Source: Selaginella moellendorffii (taxonomy: Eukaryota > Streptophyta > Lycopodiopsida > Selaginellales > Selaginellaceae). Taken from it: a stretch of DNA of 64,000 bases. Positions 31,407 to 41,979 of this stretch are shown here, one piece after another (position 1 is the stretch's first letter; each line of letters starts with the position of its first letter). Made by a program: the position numbers and the translations under genes. Location of the stretch: positions 2,989,502 to 3,053,501 of the forward strand of contig NW_003314268.1 of the NCBI RefSeq assembly GCF_000143415.4, given 5' to 3'. Below the pieces are notes generated by a model that was not told where the DNA came from, did not search any database, and was given only the letters and a program-made list of their open reading frames with translations.

Positions 31407-32555
31407 ATGGAGACATTGGTGCTGCCGTCGCAAGATCAGCTATCACAGCACCAGTATTGGCAGAAGCGCAGTGTTATGGATCTCTTCTCCCCGCGCTCCA
31501 CTCCTCCCAGGTATCACAAGGCAGATCTCTCGTCGCCAGCGTCTAGATCCATCCAGCGAACGAGTTCCGTGACCGATTTTTCCCCCCTTTCTCCCGTTGC
31601 ACTCTCTCGGACGGCGGATGCGCGGCCGTCCACTGCCAGCGGCCGATTGTCCCAGAACCAGAATCAACCTCCAAAGGGGAGATCTTCCCCTTCCAAGAAC
31701 GCGAAAGGGAATACCAAGGTTTCTGGCAAAGGAGGCAACGGCAGCAATAAAACCAAGGGCAGCAAGGTCGGGGAGAATGGAATCGCCCCGAAGCCCAAAT
31801 CAAAGATGGGTTTTGTCAAGAAGGACAAGGGTGGCACCAGGAAGGAGGAGTCGCCACCCAAAATCACGATTTTGCAGCGCCCGCAGTCCAAGGAAGCCGC
31901 AATGCGCGATCTGGCCAAGATCACCGGGCTCCCACTGTCGGAGGTGTATGCAAAGAACGGGCTTTCGGCTCCCGAGAACGCCGCTGTGAAGGGTTCGAGC
32001 AAGAGGGCGGATGATCCGGTGGTGAAAGCGGGTGCTGGAGTTGTCGCGAAGAACAGGCAGCGTGACGGTGCTGCTAGGACTGCCAAGTCCGTCAAAGTCG
32101 TCAAGGTGGTGGCCCAAATCGTCGCCGCCGCCGCTCTAGAGACGAAGAAGGAAGAACAACGAGGTGGTGTTTTAGTGAAGGAGGAGGAGACTACCAAGGT
32201 GGCTACTACTACTACTACTACTACTACTGTAGATTCATCAACGAGAACAACGAAAGTTTTAGAAGAACCAGTCGGAGCTGCTAACAACAACAACAACAAC
32301 AACAACGTCGTAAGCGATGGGTGTGGTGGCCCGTTTGCCCGGAACTTTGGCGAGGCCTTTTATCCTCCGCCATTGTTCGACGAGAAGTGGGCCGGGCCGG
32401 CCTTCACAAACTCGCCTCCGCCCAGCTCTCTCCCGATTCCAAACTTCTCGCTGAGGAAGCCGGAGATGCTGGCGGTGCAGGCCGAGTTTGCCAGGATCAT
32501 GGACACGGAGGCGGCCACTCGAGGACTGCGCAGGATCCTCAACTTGGATTTCTGA
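31407..32555 (+). CDS. EDC1/PNRC-like mRNA-decapping activator candidate
   Basis: The protein is 382 residues of mostly low-complexity, disordered sequence, basic and Ser/Lys-rich, with poly-Thr (~32,205-32,228) and poly-Asn (~32,284-32,306) runs. The telling part is near the C-terminus: KWAGPAFTNSPPPSSLPIPN. This matches the composite short motif of EDC1/PNRC proteins, a (Y/W)AGxxF decapping-activation motif followed by a proline stretch that binds the EVH1 domain of DCP1. A short helix-like end follows (AEFARIMDTEAATRGLRRIL). From this I infer a cytoplasmic role in activating DCP2 in mRNA decay. The start is the ATG at 31407 (METLVLPSQ); no in-frame ATG lies upstream in the open frame. The remaining residues show no domain. 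Confidence 0.78.
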   Translation: METLVLPSQDQLSQHQYWQKRSVMDLFSPRSTPPRYHKADLSSPASRSIQRTSSVTDFSPLSPVALSRTADARPSTASGRLSQNQNQPPKGRSSPSKNAKGNTKVSGKGGNGSNKTKGSKVGENGIAPKPKSKMGFVKKDKGGTRKEESPPKITILQRPQSKEAAMRDLAKITGLPLSEVYAKNGLSAPENAAVKGSSKRADDPVVKAGAGVVAKNRQRDGAARTAKSVKVVKVVAQIVAAAALETKKEEQRGGVLVKEEETTKVATTTTTTTTVDSSTRTTKVLEEPVGAANNNNNNNNVVSDGCGGPFARNFGEAFYPPPLFDEKWAGPAFTNSPPPSSLPIPNFSLRKPEMLAVQAEFARIMDTEAATRGLRRILNLDF

Positions 32556-33603
32556 GGGTAACTTAAGAACAGGAAGAACAAAGGTGGAGGAGGTGGTGGC
32601 GGACAGGAAAATGGTTACTTTGGAGGAGGATGGTTTGACTGGTGTGTACAATCGGGGTCTCGGGTTGTAGGAGAACTACTAGACAAGTAGTGTGCAGGAG
32701 TTTCAACAGGTATAGGATTGGATCTATCACTTGGATCACAGTCGGGAGGAAGAGGGAGAAACGCCCATCGTTTTTGGTGTGGGCAAAACTGCGGGGAAGT
32801 TTTCGTCGGAGGAGCAGCCAGCTTTAGATCGGGACTGGGCTGCCCGCGCTTGGCGATCTCCGACGACATGTCCCCCAGCTCTCTTCCTTGGGTTCTTCTT
32901 TTCTTCACATTTTCTTCTAGTGTCACACTGGTTGCCGCGGAGACAAGGGACTTCTGGTGCGCAGAAGTAAATAATCCGGGCAACGTTTTGTATATAATCC
33001 GATAGGCGGTGGTGGCGGCGGCATCGAGAAAGGCTTGGCTCGGTGTATGTATACTATATGAAAGAATGGTGGTAAAAGGGGGGGATTGATGGACGTGGTG
33101 GTGGAACTTGCATCATTTTATTATAACTAATAGAGGCACACAAGGAAAAAAAACGAAAAAAAAAAAAAGAGGAAAAGAAACATAAAAACAAATGAGAGCG
33201 AGAGCAAGAGAGAAGGATTAATAAGCTTTTTGGTAATTTGACTGAATTAATATAAGAAATGCATGTAGATTAGAAAAACGTGATGGAGTCTATGATTTTG
33301 TGGGATTCTGTGTCCTTATTTTGTGGAGTTGGACATCCACTTGTTTGCTTGCGTATGTTTCGTGATGTTCCACCCAAATCGCATATGTTTTCATTGCGAT
33401 TTTCATATATTCTGTTCCTGTATCATCTTTTTCCTATAGTGCTTGAATCAATCAGCTGGGGCCTCAGACTTTCAGACTGTTCCTGCCAACCATGCAAACG
33501 AGAAAAAAGCTTGCAACCTCAAAAGGTTTTCAAGCGAGAGAGAGGGACATGCTACCATCGTTTGTGACCAAAACAAGAGACCAAAGCGAACTTTATAAAG
33601 AGA
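32556..33603. other. 3' flank of the decapping-factor gene, no gene seen
   Basis: About 1 kb contains A-rich tracts (~33,150-33,200) and unsupported short frames. It probably holds the 3' UTR of the upstream gene and the flank of tRNA-Phe. I see no conserved coding sequence. Confidence 0.5.
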
Positions 33604-33628
33604 TGCGGTGAGCGTGGATCGAACACGC

Positions 33629-33671
<43 letters not shown>

Positions 33672-33676
33672 CCCGC
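33604..33676 (-). tRNA. trnF-GAA: tRNA-Phe (GAA)
   Basis: The minus strand from 33676 folds as a complete 73 nt cytosolic tRNA-Phe. The acceptor GCGGGGA pairs with the 3' strand, and the D arm is GCTCAGTTGGGAGAGC. The anticodon arm is CAGACTGAAGATCTG with GAA, and the T arm carries GTTCGATCC. The discriminator base is A. Both internal promoter boxes are intact. Confidence 0.98.
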
Positions 33677-33776
33677 TTCGGTGGAATCTCTCCCTCCAGC
33701 GAAATTACTATAGGAGCTTTCAAACAAGGGCATATTCGCAGATTTAGGGCTCTTGCGCATTACCATCGCGAGCGGC

Positions 33777-34563
33777 ATGAGCAGCTTCGCGGCGGCAGCG
33801 GCAAGGCGGCGCGCCTCTCCCTCCTCCACATCTGGTACTGGAATTTTTATCCCGGCTCCATTCTTAGAGCATCGCATTGCATACCAGGATCGTGGAGTAG
33901 TAGAATTTTCGCGTTCTCCACGAAAGCCCCGGAGAACAATGCGGATTCTCACGATGATTTCAAGCCTGTTGCGAAGACTGCTGCTGGATCTGTCCACGAG
34001 ATGATCGAGAAGGTTCTTTCTTGCATCTCTGTGTGTTTTTCCTTCCATTAACGAGGAGAATTTCCATCCAGGATATTCAAGGCAACCCCGTGATGGTGTA
34101 TATGAAAGGCAATCCGGACGCTCCACAGTGTGGCTTTAGTGCCATGGTGGTGAGAATCCTCAAGCACTACGGTATGGAAAATTATTCCCAGTCGATCGAT
34201 CTCTTGGTTTTGATTCTTTTCTCGTTTTTCATCCACGCAGAGGTTCCTTTCAGCTCTAGAAACGTGCTTGAGGATGCCGAGCTCAGGGAAGGCGTAAAAT
34301 CTTTCAGGTAAAACCAAGCTATCCATCCTGAGCTTGACAGAATTGTTCTGTTTTTTTTTCTCGTTTTTCTCAGCAAGTGGCCGACGATTCCTCAAGTTTA
34401 TATCAAAGGCGAGTTTGTCGGTGGCTGTGACATTGTCACAAACATGCATCGGGTAAGAAGCAAACAAGAGGCAACAAAAGAATTGACATAAAATTCTCTT
34501 TTTGGTCCACAGTCTGGTGAACTGAAGGACAAATTAAAGGCTCTGAATCCAGATCTACCATAG
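33777..34563 (+). CDS. GRXS15: Monothiol glutaredoxin, mitochondrial GRXS15-type
   Basis: This is a class II (CGFS) glutaredoxin that binds and passes on [2Fe-2S] clusters in the mitochondrial matrix. Exons are 33777-33834, 33888-34012, 34072-34171, 34241-34307, 34374-34452 and 34513-34563. They total 480 nt, 159 residues. The first ~35 residues are Ala/Arg/Ser-rich with RIFAFSTKA, like a mitochondrial presequence. The Grx fold shows [19 protein letters not shown] (active site CGFS), [19 protein letters not shown] (cis-Pro TIPQ and glutathione-binding GGCD) and a C-terminal helix. Exon 1 was placed by a 53 bp GT-AG intron that restores the frame. The gene lies tail-to-tail with LEAFY. Confidence 0.94.
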
Positions 34564-34626
34564 CAGTCAAGAGCAAATCTCACAAACACTTGAGCTTTTT
34601 CTCCGCGTTCATTTTGTTTTCCTTCC

Positions 34627-35317
34627 TCAGCATTCTTTGCTCTTCTCCAAGTGACAGAGTTGCCTCAGCCTGGTCGGAACATACCATATCCTCAGCTTGT
34701 CATTCCTGCTGAAAACTCCCTCGATATCCCAGTTGAGGTTCCTCGCCATCTCCACCAGCGGATAGTAGCAAGCCTGCCTCCACGCTCCAACATTCTCTCC
34801 TCGATCCTTAAACACCTTCCTCAGATGGTTGGACTGCTCCAGGTCCAGGCAGTGCAGCGCGTAGCAGTGGACGTAGTGTCTCATCTTCGGCTTGTTGATG
34901 TAGCTCGCTCCCCGGTGCTTGGCGTGCCGGAACACTTGGTTCGTCACCTACAAAGACCGACTTTCCAGCGTAAGGAACTCCATTGCTTTCTATCAAGAAC
35001 AAAATGACCAACTTTACCTTCGTAGGACACTTCTCTCCTCGCTCCTTGCACTGTTGCTGGACTTCGTCGAGGTACCTCCCGCACTGCTCGTAGAGATCAA
35101 ACAGGTAGTCGAGGCCGTTCTTCTTCCCCCTGGCAAGCTCTCCGGGCTCCGTCACTATGAAGGGGTGCTCTCTCGGCCTGTCCTCCTCGCCGTCCTCCCC
35201 ATCGTCCTTGGACCTTTTGCGCTTTTGTTTCTTCTTCCTCTTCCTCTCGGTATCACTTCCTCCTCCGGCGTCGCCAGCCGGAACGATGCTCGTTCCAGCG
35301 ACCAGCTGCTGTGGGTG

Positions 35318-35351
<34 letters not shown>

Positions 35352-36162
35352 GCTAGAAGCAAAGGATCTCTCACCACAAGGGCTCCTCCAATTCCATCTG
35401 GTATTAGTATGCTGGCTGCAGTGTTACTGTTGCTAACGTTGTCTCTTCTTCCAGGCACTGGAACACGATCGAGAATATAAACTTGTGTAGACCAGGAAGA
35501 TACAGAGACAATGGAGGATAGAGAAAGAGGTGCGTACCTTCTTTGGAAGTCGTAGCGTGATCTTCGAGCCTTCGCCTCTTATCCACAGTTCTGGGAGGCT
35601 GCTGCTGAGCTTTGGACGACGACTTTTGCCGCTCCAGATCGTCCTCGAGGTGCTTCCGCTCCGCCCGAATGGCCGACTTGATCCCATACTTCTCTCCCAC
35701 CAGGAGCTCGACGTGGTAACCCTCGAGCATTGTTTTGATCACGTCCTCCAACTCCTGATCCGTCATGTTCACCAGCGTCTGGACCGTGAATCCCATCTCG
35801 GCCATCTTTGCCAGAGTCGTGATGCGCACGCCATAGTCCTTGAAGAGCTCGTCCAGCGTCTTGGCGTCTCGGCGGCGGGGAGGCGGAGGAGGAGGCGGCG
35901 GCGGCGCTAGAGGCAGCGGGGCTCCCCCAGGTCCGGCGGAGGTGAAGCCAAACTCGAAAGCCCGAGGAGGAAGATGGCGGTGGTGGTGGTGATCGAGAGC
36001 TCCTCCTCTTCCAGCGGCGGCGGCAGCGGCGGCGGCGGCGGCATTTGGATTTGGAGCTACATTCCCAGCGGCGGGAACTGGGTGATGAGCGACAGTGGCG
36101 CCGCCCTGTAGGCGAGGCTCCCAGGCCCGAAAGAGAGCTCCCGGGAACCCTTCGGGATCCAT
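34627..36162 (-). CDS. LFY: LEAFY/FLORICAULA transcription factor
   Basis: LEAFY is a plant-specific nuclear transcription factor; in flowering plants it drives floral identity, in non-seed plants it acts in early divisions and shoot growth. Three exons, the usual LFY pattern: 36162-35538, 35457-35018 and 34947-34627, 1386 nt, 461 residues. The N-terminus has Ala, His and Pro runs. The conserved SAM oligomerisation domain follows: [20 protein letters not shown] and [21 protein letters not shown] linker with a poly-Gln run (~35,322-35,351) leads to the DNA-binding domain from [20 protein letters not shown] through [20 protein letters not shown] to [20 protein letters not shown]. The end [12 protein letters not shown] is typical. 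Every conserved block is intact, so the gene looks functional. Confidence 0.98.
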
Positions 36163-36239
36163 GATCCACCGTGAGCGCTCTCTCCTTCTATCCCTCTCTC
36201 TCTTTTCTTGCTTCTTGTGAATGGATAGATGAACCAAGA

Positions 36240-36929
36240 TCTAGAATGGAGCTAGAGATTGGCTAAACACCACCTGGGAAGCGACAGTGTCCTACATTTC
36301 GCGGTGGCGGCCATGTCCATCGCATCGCCTCGTTGCTCAGTTCTACTTAGGGCTGTCACTCTCAACTTCGTTAGCGCTGCGGGCTTAAGGATAAAAGTTG
36401 CACTTACTAAAAATGTATTATTATTTTCAATATTTATTGTATATTCTTTTTAAAATTTAGTAAGACCTCTAAAAAATTTGATTAAAAATAACTTAATAAA
36501 TCTAATATAAAATTATAAAATCATATTTAAGAGAGGTACTAATCACAATATTTAATTAAAAAGTGATATTGGGCTTTCACCACATTATAAACAAAATTGT
36601 AACTCATTGTTTTTAAATTGATGTTTTATAATAAAAAAAATTATAATATTTTTATGTGCATATATAGTATGTAAAGAAATTCATATATAAAGCTATATTT
36701 TTAATCAGATAAATTGTAGATTTTTTAAATTCTAAAATGCAAAACGAAAAACTCAATCATTTAAATAAATATAATCCACGAGAGCAAAGATTATATTATT
36801 CAGTGAATTTTTTGTTATTGTAAGTATATCATCTGAATAAAATATGAAGTTGCATTTCTTTACTTAATCAAATTTTATACTGGCTTTAAATAAAATTATT
36901 TTCATAAACATTAACTATGTTTTGTGCTT
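36240..36929. other. AT-rich gap, nothing recognised
   Basis: The first ~180 bp is the LEAFY 5' side. From ~36,400 the sequence turns very AT-rich with no conserved frame, up to the 3' end of the lectin-like gene. It may be decayed repeat DNA, but I see no diagnostic motif. Confidence 0.5.
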
Positions 36930-37870
36930 TTATGTAAACGTTGAGTTGGTTGCCCAGACCGCCTTGCGTTTCCTATTGTTATACACCACCACATTCCTAT
37001 CTGCCTGAACGACAAGGCTGCACGCCACCACACACCTCTTGCACACCATAGTCTTTGTATCCCACAAAGCCTTCACAACATTCATCACCTTCCCATATAT
37101 TACAAGGTTACAGTCAAGCTGCATCCTCAAGTAGCACGCCCTGGCCGCCAGGAATGTGCCACTCGCCCACACGGCTCTCTTAACATTATCCTTGATATCA
37201 TACAGCACCAAGTTGCAATCCCCCTGCATGGTAAGCCGAAAGATTTTGTTGGGCGAGAAGAGCGAGAAACCAGCTCGGAGGGTGCTCGTTTTCCTCTTGG
37301 CGCTTCCACTTACAAGACCGCCTCTGAAAGGATGGCAGTCAGCAACGGGTGAGGATGAAAGATGGTAACCGCCGGGGATTTCCGGAGTAGAGTTGTCAGA
37401 GCTGCTGGATAGCCTATCGTCCACCGCGTCCTCCAGGGCATACTCGATGCCAAAGTTGCCTTCCACGCCTGTGTAGTAGCTATACCCCCAGTGCTCGATG
37501 TTTGCAACATTCTCATGCCTTTGAAAACCTGGACGATATCAGAGCCAACATGGGTTGGGCCAAGCAGCGGGGTGGTGCTGCAAGAATCGTCGCCAGAGTG
37601 GGCCGGATCGAAATACCACAGCCGGAGGTAGACTTTCTTGCCATTGTCGATCTCTTCAAGATCGTCGAATGCGTCTCCGGGCCGTACAACCGTCTCGTGG
37701 TAGAGCGTGTCGACGAGCTCGTAGAGGGCTGTGAGAATTCTCCCGCAACTCACCCTGCTGATCGTCCTGGGGGTGCCTCTGTCCACTGCGTCGAAGGGCT
37801 TCGCAGCTGGAAGAAGAAACCCAAACATCGCTACAAGAACTAAATGCAAAGCTACGCCTGGAGAATCCAT
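36930..37870 (-). pseudogene. Secreted B-lectin (GNA-type) protein with a frame break
   Basis: The reading starts at the ATG at 37870 with a signal peptide (HLVLVAMFGFLLPAAKPFDA). It continues through a region of unknown family (RTISRVSCGRILTALYELVD, KKVYLRLWYFDPAHSGDD). The frame changes by one base near 37,530-37,510, between SDIVQ and FQRHENVANIEHWGYSYYTG. It then runs on to a C-terminal bulb-type lectin domain. Three mannose-site motifs of the QxDxNxVxY form are intact: QGDCNLVLY, QLDCNLVIY and QADRNVVVY. Stop at 36932-36930. Both halves look conserved in use, so the shift in the GGTTTTC stretch may be a sequencing error rather than true loss. If real, the gene is a recent pseudogene. Its role (carbohydrate binding, perhaps defence) is inferred from the lectin domain. 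Confidence 0.7.
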
Positions 37871-38155
37871 CGATAGAATGTTGCCTGGTTTTGCTTGGAT
37901 GGAGATGATCGAATGCCAGAGAGGCCTTGGTTAGCACGGACGTTCTTCGGGCTCGCCGCGCGCCACACTTGGGCGTTTGAAGAGGTTTCGCGACGGCGCG
38001 AGGTTCGAACCCGCGACCGGCCTTCCAGTCAACCTAGTAATCCAACGGTCAAGATTTGTTGAAAGATGGACTCGTGACAGGAGGAGCAGGGCTGCCGGCG
38101 CTCGGCGGCGGCGGCGCGCCAAAGCTCGGTAAGTTTTCTTCTAGCTCGGCTCGAC

Positions 38156-39452
38156 ATGGCGGCGGTCCTGGGGCGGCGATTAAGCTCCGCCAGACTTGTG
38201 GCCGGTCGATCGAGCTTGAGGCGATCGTTCGTGGGCGCTAGCGAGGTCGCCTACAACTGGGAGGATTTCCCCGAGGATGGAGTGCTGGACGAGAATGTGG
38301 GCTGCAAGAGCTGGCCCGGGATGCAGTGGGTCTTTCTGGGATGCCCCGGCGTCGGCAAAGGAACCTACGCGAGCCGGCTCGCGCTGGGTTTGCGCGTTCC
38401 TCACATCGCAATGGGCGATCTCGTGAGGCAGGAGTTGAAACGAGACTCTCCTTTGTCTAAAGAGGTACGATTGAGTTTAGTTTCACCCAATGTTCTAGCC
38501 TCGATCACTTGAATTCTAGTCGCTCCTAGTTCTCCAAGGCTTGTTGCGATTTTTGGCTCGTGTTCTTCCAAGTTCTTGATCATATATCGGTTCTAGTTTG
38601 TGTTTTCCAAGTTCTAGAGCACTTTTGCATGTGTCTTCCCAAGTTCTTGATGATATCTCGGTTCTAGTTTGTGTTTTCCAAGTTCTAGAACACTTTTGCA
38701 TGGTTTCTTATTATGGCATCGTTTTGATCCAGCTCAAGGATTTAGTGAGCCGAGGGAAGCTGCTTCCGGACGAACTCGTTCTCGGCCTTTTGACCAAGAG
38801 GCTGGAAGAAGCGTCCGCAAATCAGGACGTTGGATTCATCTTGGATGGATTTCCTCGCACTGCCAGTCAAGCCGTGAGTTTTCTCCTCAGACCCTTCGCC
38901 AACTATGTAGCTCAAGTAGTCAAGCGTACGTAAAACTCGAGTGTTTGTCATTGCAGAAAACGCTGGACTCGATCGCGAGCATAACTCTGGTCGTCAACCT
39001 GCGACTGCGGGAGGACGTCCTGGTTGCAAAGTGCCTGGGGCGGAGGATTTGCAGCCAGTGTCACGGCAACTTCAATGTCGCCAACGTGGACGTCCCAGAA
39101 ACCGAGACTCTCCCCCGGATCTTCATGCCGGCCATCTTGCCACCCCCGCGGTGCCTGAAGAAGATGACCATGAGAAGCGACGACACGGAAGAAGTGATCA
39201 GGGAAAGGGTCCGGATCTACTCCCAGGAGGTCTGTGCTCTAAGAACTCCATAGGATTGTGATTGATTCATCGTCTTGCTTGCAGTCGAGACCCGTGGAGG
39301 ACTACTATAGAGCACAGGGGAAGCTGCTTGACTTTGAGATCCTTGGCGGGATCCCGGAGACTTGGCCTCGCCTTTTGAGCGCGCTCAATCTCCAGGGCAA
39401 GATCGCCAACACGTCCCTTGTCTCCGCCGAGAAACAAAAGATCGCCGCGTAG
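38156..39452 (+). CDS. Adenylate kinase, organellar type
   Basis: The enzyme interconverts 2 ADP with ATP and AMP. Exons are 38156-38464, 38733-38873, 38957-39229 and 39285-39452, 891 nt, 296 residues. The first ~40 residues are Arg/Ser/Ala-rich without acidic residues and look like an organelle presequence. Motifs: P-loop FLGCPGVGKGTYASRL, AMP-binding HIAMGDLVRQE, GKLLPDELV, ILDGFPRT, and a LID region with RRICSQCHG, which keeps a CxxC half of a zinc-type lid. The layout resembles the plant group of probable adenylate kinases of plastids or mitochondria. Intron 1 contains a 71 bp minisatellite. Confidence 0.92.
38565..38702. repeat. Minisatellite, 71 bp unit, in adenylate kinase intron 1
   Basis: AAGTTCTTGAT...CGGTTCTAGTTTGTGTTTTC begins at 38570 and repeats at 38641 (71 bp period, a few substitutions). 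Shorter echoes (TTCTAG, CCAAG) extend upstream to ~38,510. It makes this intron, at 268 bp, several times longer than its neighbours. Confidence 0.85.
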
Positions 39453-39560
39453 CCTTGTCCATTATTTATTGTGTTGGTCGTGTGCGAGAGAGAAGTGTGG
39501 ATATAGATTGTATAGTTTTGCAATAATATATGGCAAAGTTTTGGAAGATTATAACGTCTT

Positions 39561-39633
39561 GGGGGTGTAGCTCAGATGGTAGAGCGCTCGCTTTGCATGC
39601 GAGAGGTACCGGGATCGATACCCGGCGTCTCCA
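39561..39633 (+). tRNA. trnA-UGC: tRNA-Ala (TGC)
   Basis: A complete 73 nt tRNA: D arm GTAGCTCAGATGGTAGAGC, anticodon arm CTCGCTTTGCATGCGAG with TGC, T arm CCGGGATCGATACCCGG. The acceptor stem has the G3:U70 pair that marks alanine tRNAs (third G of GGGGGTG against T of CGTCTCC). Discriminator A. A T-rich tract follows, suitable as a Pol III terminator. Confidence 0.97.
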
Positions 39634-40162
39634 TTTATTTTACAAACATTTTTTCTTTGTAAATCAGAATTTAAAAATCAACTATAATAATGCCCTATAG
39701 TACGAGTCTTAAAACCAAAAAGCCAAATCCTAAAACTGAAAAATACACATGGTATAAAATATTATATGAAAGTAATGCACTGGTAAAACTATGTAGTAAC
39801 ATACATACTTTCACCATTGAATGACAGCAGCTAAATCTTGAGCGTGACGCACATCCCAGCTCTGTAAGAATGCCGCGCACAGCAAGATGCGAATTGCCCG
39901 CTTTGGGTATTGCCATTGCTACGATGGAGCTCCAGGCACACACTTGGTCCGGACACCGCATCATCCCTTGGAAGCCTCTGTTCATGAATGTGGGATTGAT
40001 TCTAGTGATTCCCTCCCCGTATGTTTTACACACTCCATGAATGAAACACTCCCTCCATGAATACGACCAAAGACTGTCAATCCACCGCCAATCTTTCGCA
40101 ATAAACAGCGTGAATGCTCAAAGTTGTGGGGTTCGCAATTGATTTGGAAAACAAGCATGCAA

Positions 40163-40898
40163 TCACCCTCGCTTCCTCTGGACCATAGCACCCGAGGCGT
40201 CGTGGTGATTGCGGCCAAATTGGCGCTTCCAAGAGCAAGAGGCACAGGTGCAAGACAGGTTGCGGCTGAGATCCAAATGCCGCTGCACGACTTGATGATA
40301 TCGATACCGCTGCTGCTGCAGCTGCGCCAAGGCCATCCTGTAGGTGTTGTTCATCTCGAGGAGCGACGCCATGCCCTTGGCGGCCGCGAGGGGATGGCTG
40401 CTGTTGCTGCTGCTCCAGTCGAATCCCTTACGTGGGTCATCCCTGGTTCGAAGCCCAAGCGCCTTATTGAAGTAGTACATCTCTCCCGCCTGCATTGACA
40501 AGAGTGAGTGACTGATATTTTGGAGAAAAATCTTCTAGAGCGGCAGTAACCTTGAGATCCAAGCATTGCTCCCAGCCTTCCGGCAGCGGCTGCGCTGAGA
40601 GGTGGAGGCTCACGTCCCGCATCGGCCAGCTGTTAAGGTTGCGCGCGCCATGAACGTCGAGCTGGAGATCACGGTCGGGAATGTTGACAGCAGCAGCATT
40701 GCGGTGGTCGTCGATCTTGCGCTTCCTGCTGCCGTTGATTACCTCGGCGCCAGCGCTGCTACTGCTCTCCTCGGTCGTGGCGGCGGCGGCGGGTGTTCTT
40801 ACAAAGGAGGGCATCGGCTGGAAGCAGAAGGACGAAGGCGGCGCGAGTGACAGGCCCGCGTCTGTGAACTCGTGCTGGTTGAGGTGTAGAAGCTCCAT
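40163..40898 (-). CDS. WW-domain protein, CURLY FLAG LEAF 1-like
   Basis: Two exons, 40898-40551 and 40489-40163 (675 nt, 224 residues). The domain in the middle, LPEGWEQCLDLK joined across the intron to AGEMYYFNKALGLRTRDDPR, is the atypical plant WW domain of CFL1 proteins, which bind HD-ZIP IV factors and affect cuticle formation in angiosperms. The first Trp and the Tyr pair are kept; the second WW Trp is replaced, as is common in this family. A nuclear-type basic motif SRKRKID lies upstream. The C-terminal part has a Gln/Arg-rich helix (MALAQLQQQRYRYHQVVQRH) and a short Cys/Ser segment (CTCASCSWKR), both resembling CFL1 relatives. Start at MELLHLNQHEF, the first Met of the frame. Partner and role are inferred from family. 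Confidence 0.8.
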
Positions 40899-41979
40899 GG
40901 ATGGATTCGACGTCTCCAGCCGCCTGGAAAGAGAAAGATATAGAAAGAAAAACCGAGGAAGACGAATTGGAAGAGACAGCAATGCTTGCAAAACCTCTCT
41001 TTCTTTTGCGTTTCCTCTCGGAGCAACGCTTCGCGCTTTCCACATCCTTTTCTCTCCTCCTCTTTTCGTTCCGACACACGGGAATTCCTGCGCAGGAGTG
41101 GTTCCATGGAAAAGAAAGCGCCCGCCGCTCGCGGAGACGAGAGAATATCTAGAGGGGTAAGACTGCATGCCATCTTATCTTATAAACTCTCTCGGCAGGC
41201 GTCAACTTCATGAAGGGAGGCCCATTCTTGCATGGCGACGCGGTTGATTTTTCCCGTCACTTGAATTTCTAGTGCGCGGGTCCTCTCTCTCTCTATGAGG
41301 CAATCGCATTGCATTCGCGCGGCGAGCGCTCTCTCTCTCTCTCTCTTCTCTCTCTCTCGCCGCATTCTCTCGATTTCCAGCCTCATTTAAGCGAATGCAA
41401 ATCTATGGTACGTATATATCGCGAGAGAGACGCACAGTTCTTGTTCTGGCGATCAACTAGAGTGGTCCTTCTCTCTTTATTTCTTTTTCTTTTCTTTTTT
41501 CGAGATTTCGCTATCAAGTCTTTACTCCTTGTGCTGTCTTGATGCGAGCCAATGGAACAGACTTGTCTTTCTGGTTGATGCTGATGCTGATCTTCCTTCT
41601 TCCTCCGAGTCTGGCAAGGATGGGCTGCTCAGGATCTCTCACGTCACTCGCGCTAGCTTGGACTTCATTTTTGTGTTTTTTGCTGCTCCGGGATTCGCGG
41701 GATGGATGGCGGTCCTGCGCAGCAAGAGTTAATGAGATTAGATCGCTACCAGGAGTTTTATAAAGATCTCTGGCCTTTTCCTGGCTCCGGACGGACGAGG
41801 ACGAGGACGAGGACAACAAAGCATACAAGACACAAGGAGCAGTGGCAAAATCGCTTTGCTTTGCTTTGCTTTGCTTTTCTCTGAGCAAAGTGTACAAGAA
41901 ACAAGAGAGATTTTAGTCCGCGCTAGCCGCGAGAAAAGAAGCCTACTCGAGAGAACTTTGGAAACTCACTGGGCTGGCT
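40899..41979. promoter_or_regulatory. CFL1-like 5' region with CT microsatellites
   Basis: About 1.1 kb between the CFL1-like start and the SmD2 stop. It is pyrimidine-rich on the plus strand (so GA-rich in the leader of the minus-strand gene), with CT runs at ~41,285-41,297 and ~41,328-41,360, typical of plant core promoters and leaders. Several short frames here have no family resemblance. Confidence 0.4.

Noticed and set aside
37985-38060. Complete tRNA before adenylate kinase
   Set aside because: The T-arm pairs but the anticodon stem does not and no 7 bp acceptor stem exists, so it is listed only as tRNA-like.
39695-40033. Minus-strand frame resembling a PPR fragment (CAWSSIVAM)
   Set aside because: One short resemblance to the S-repeat core, with no second repeat or conserved spacing; too weak.
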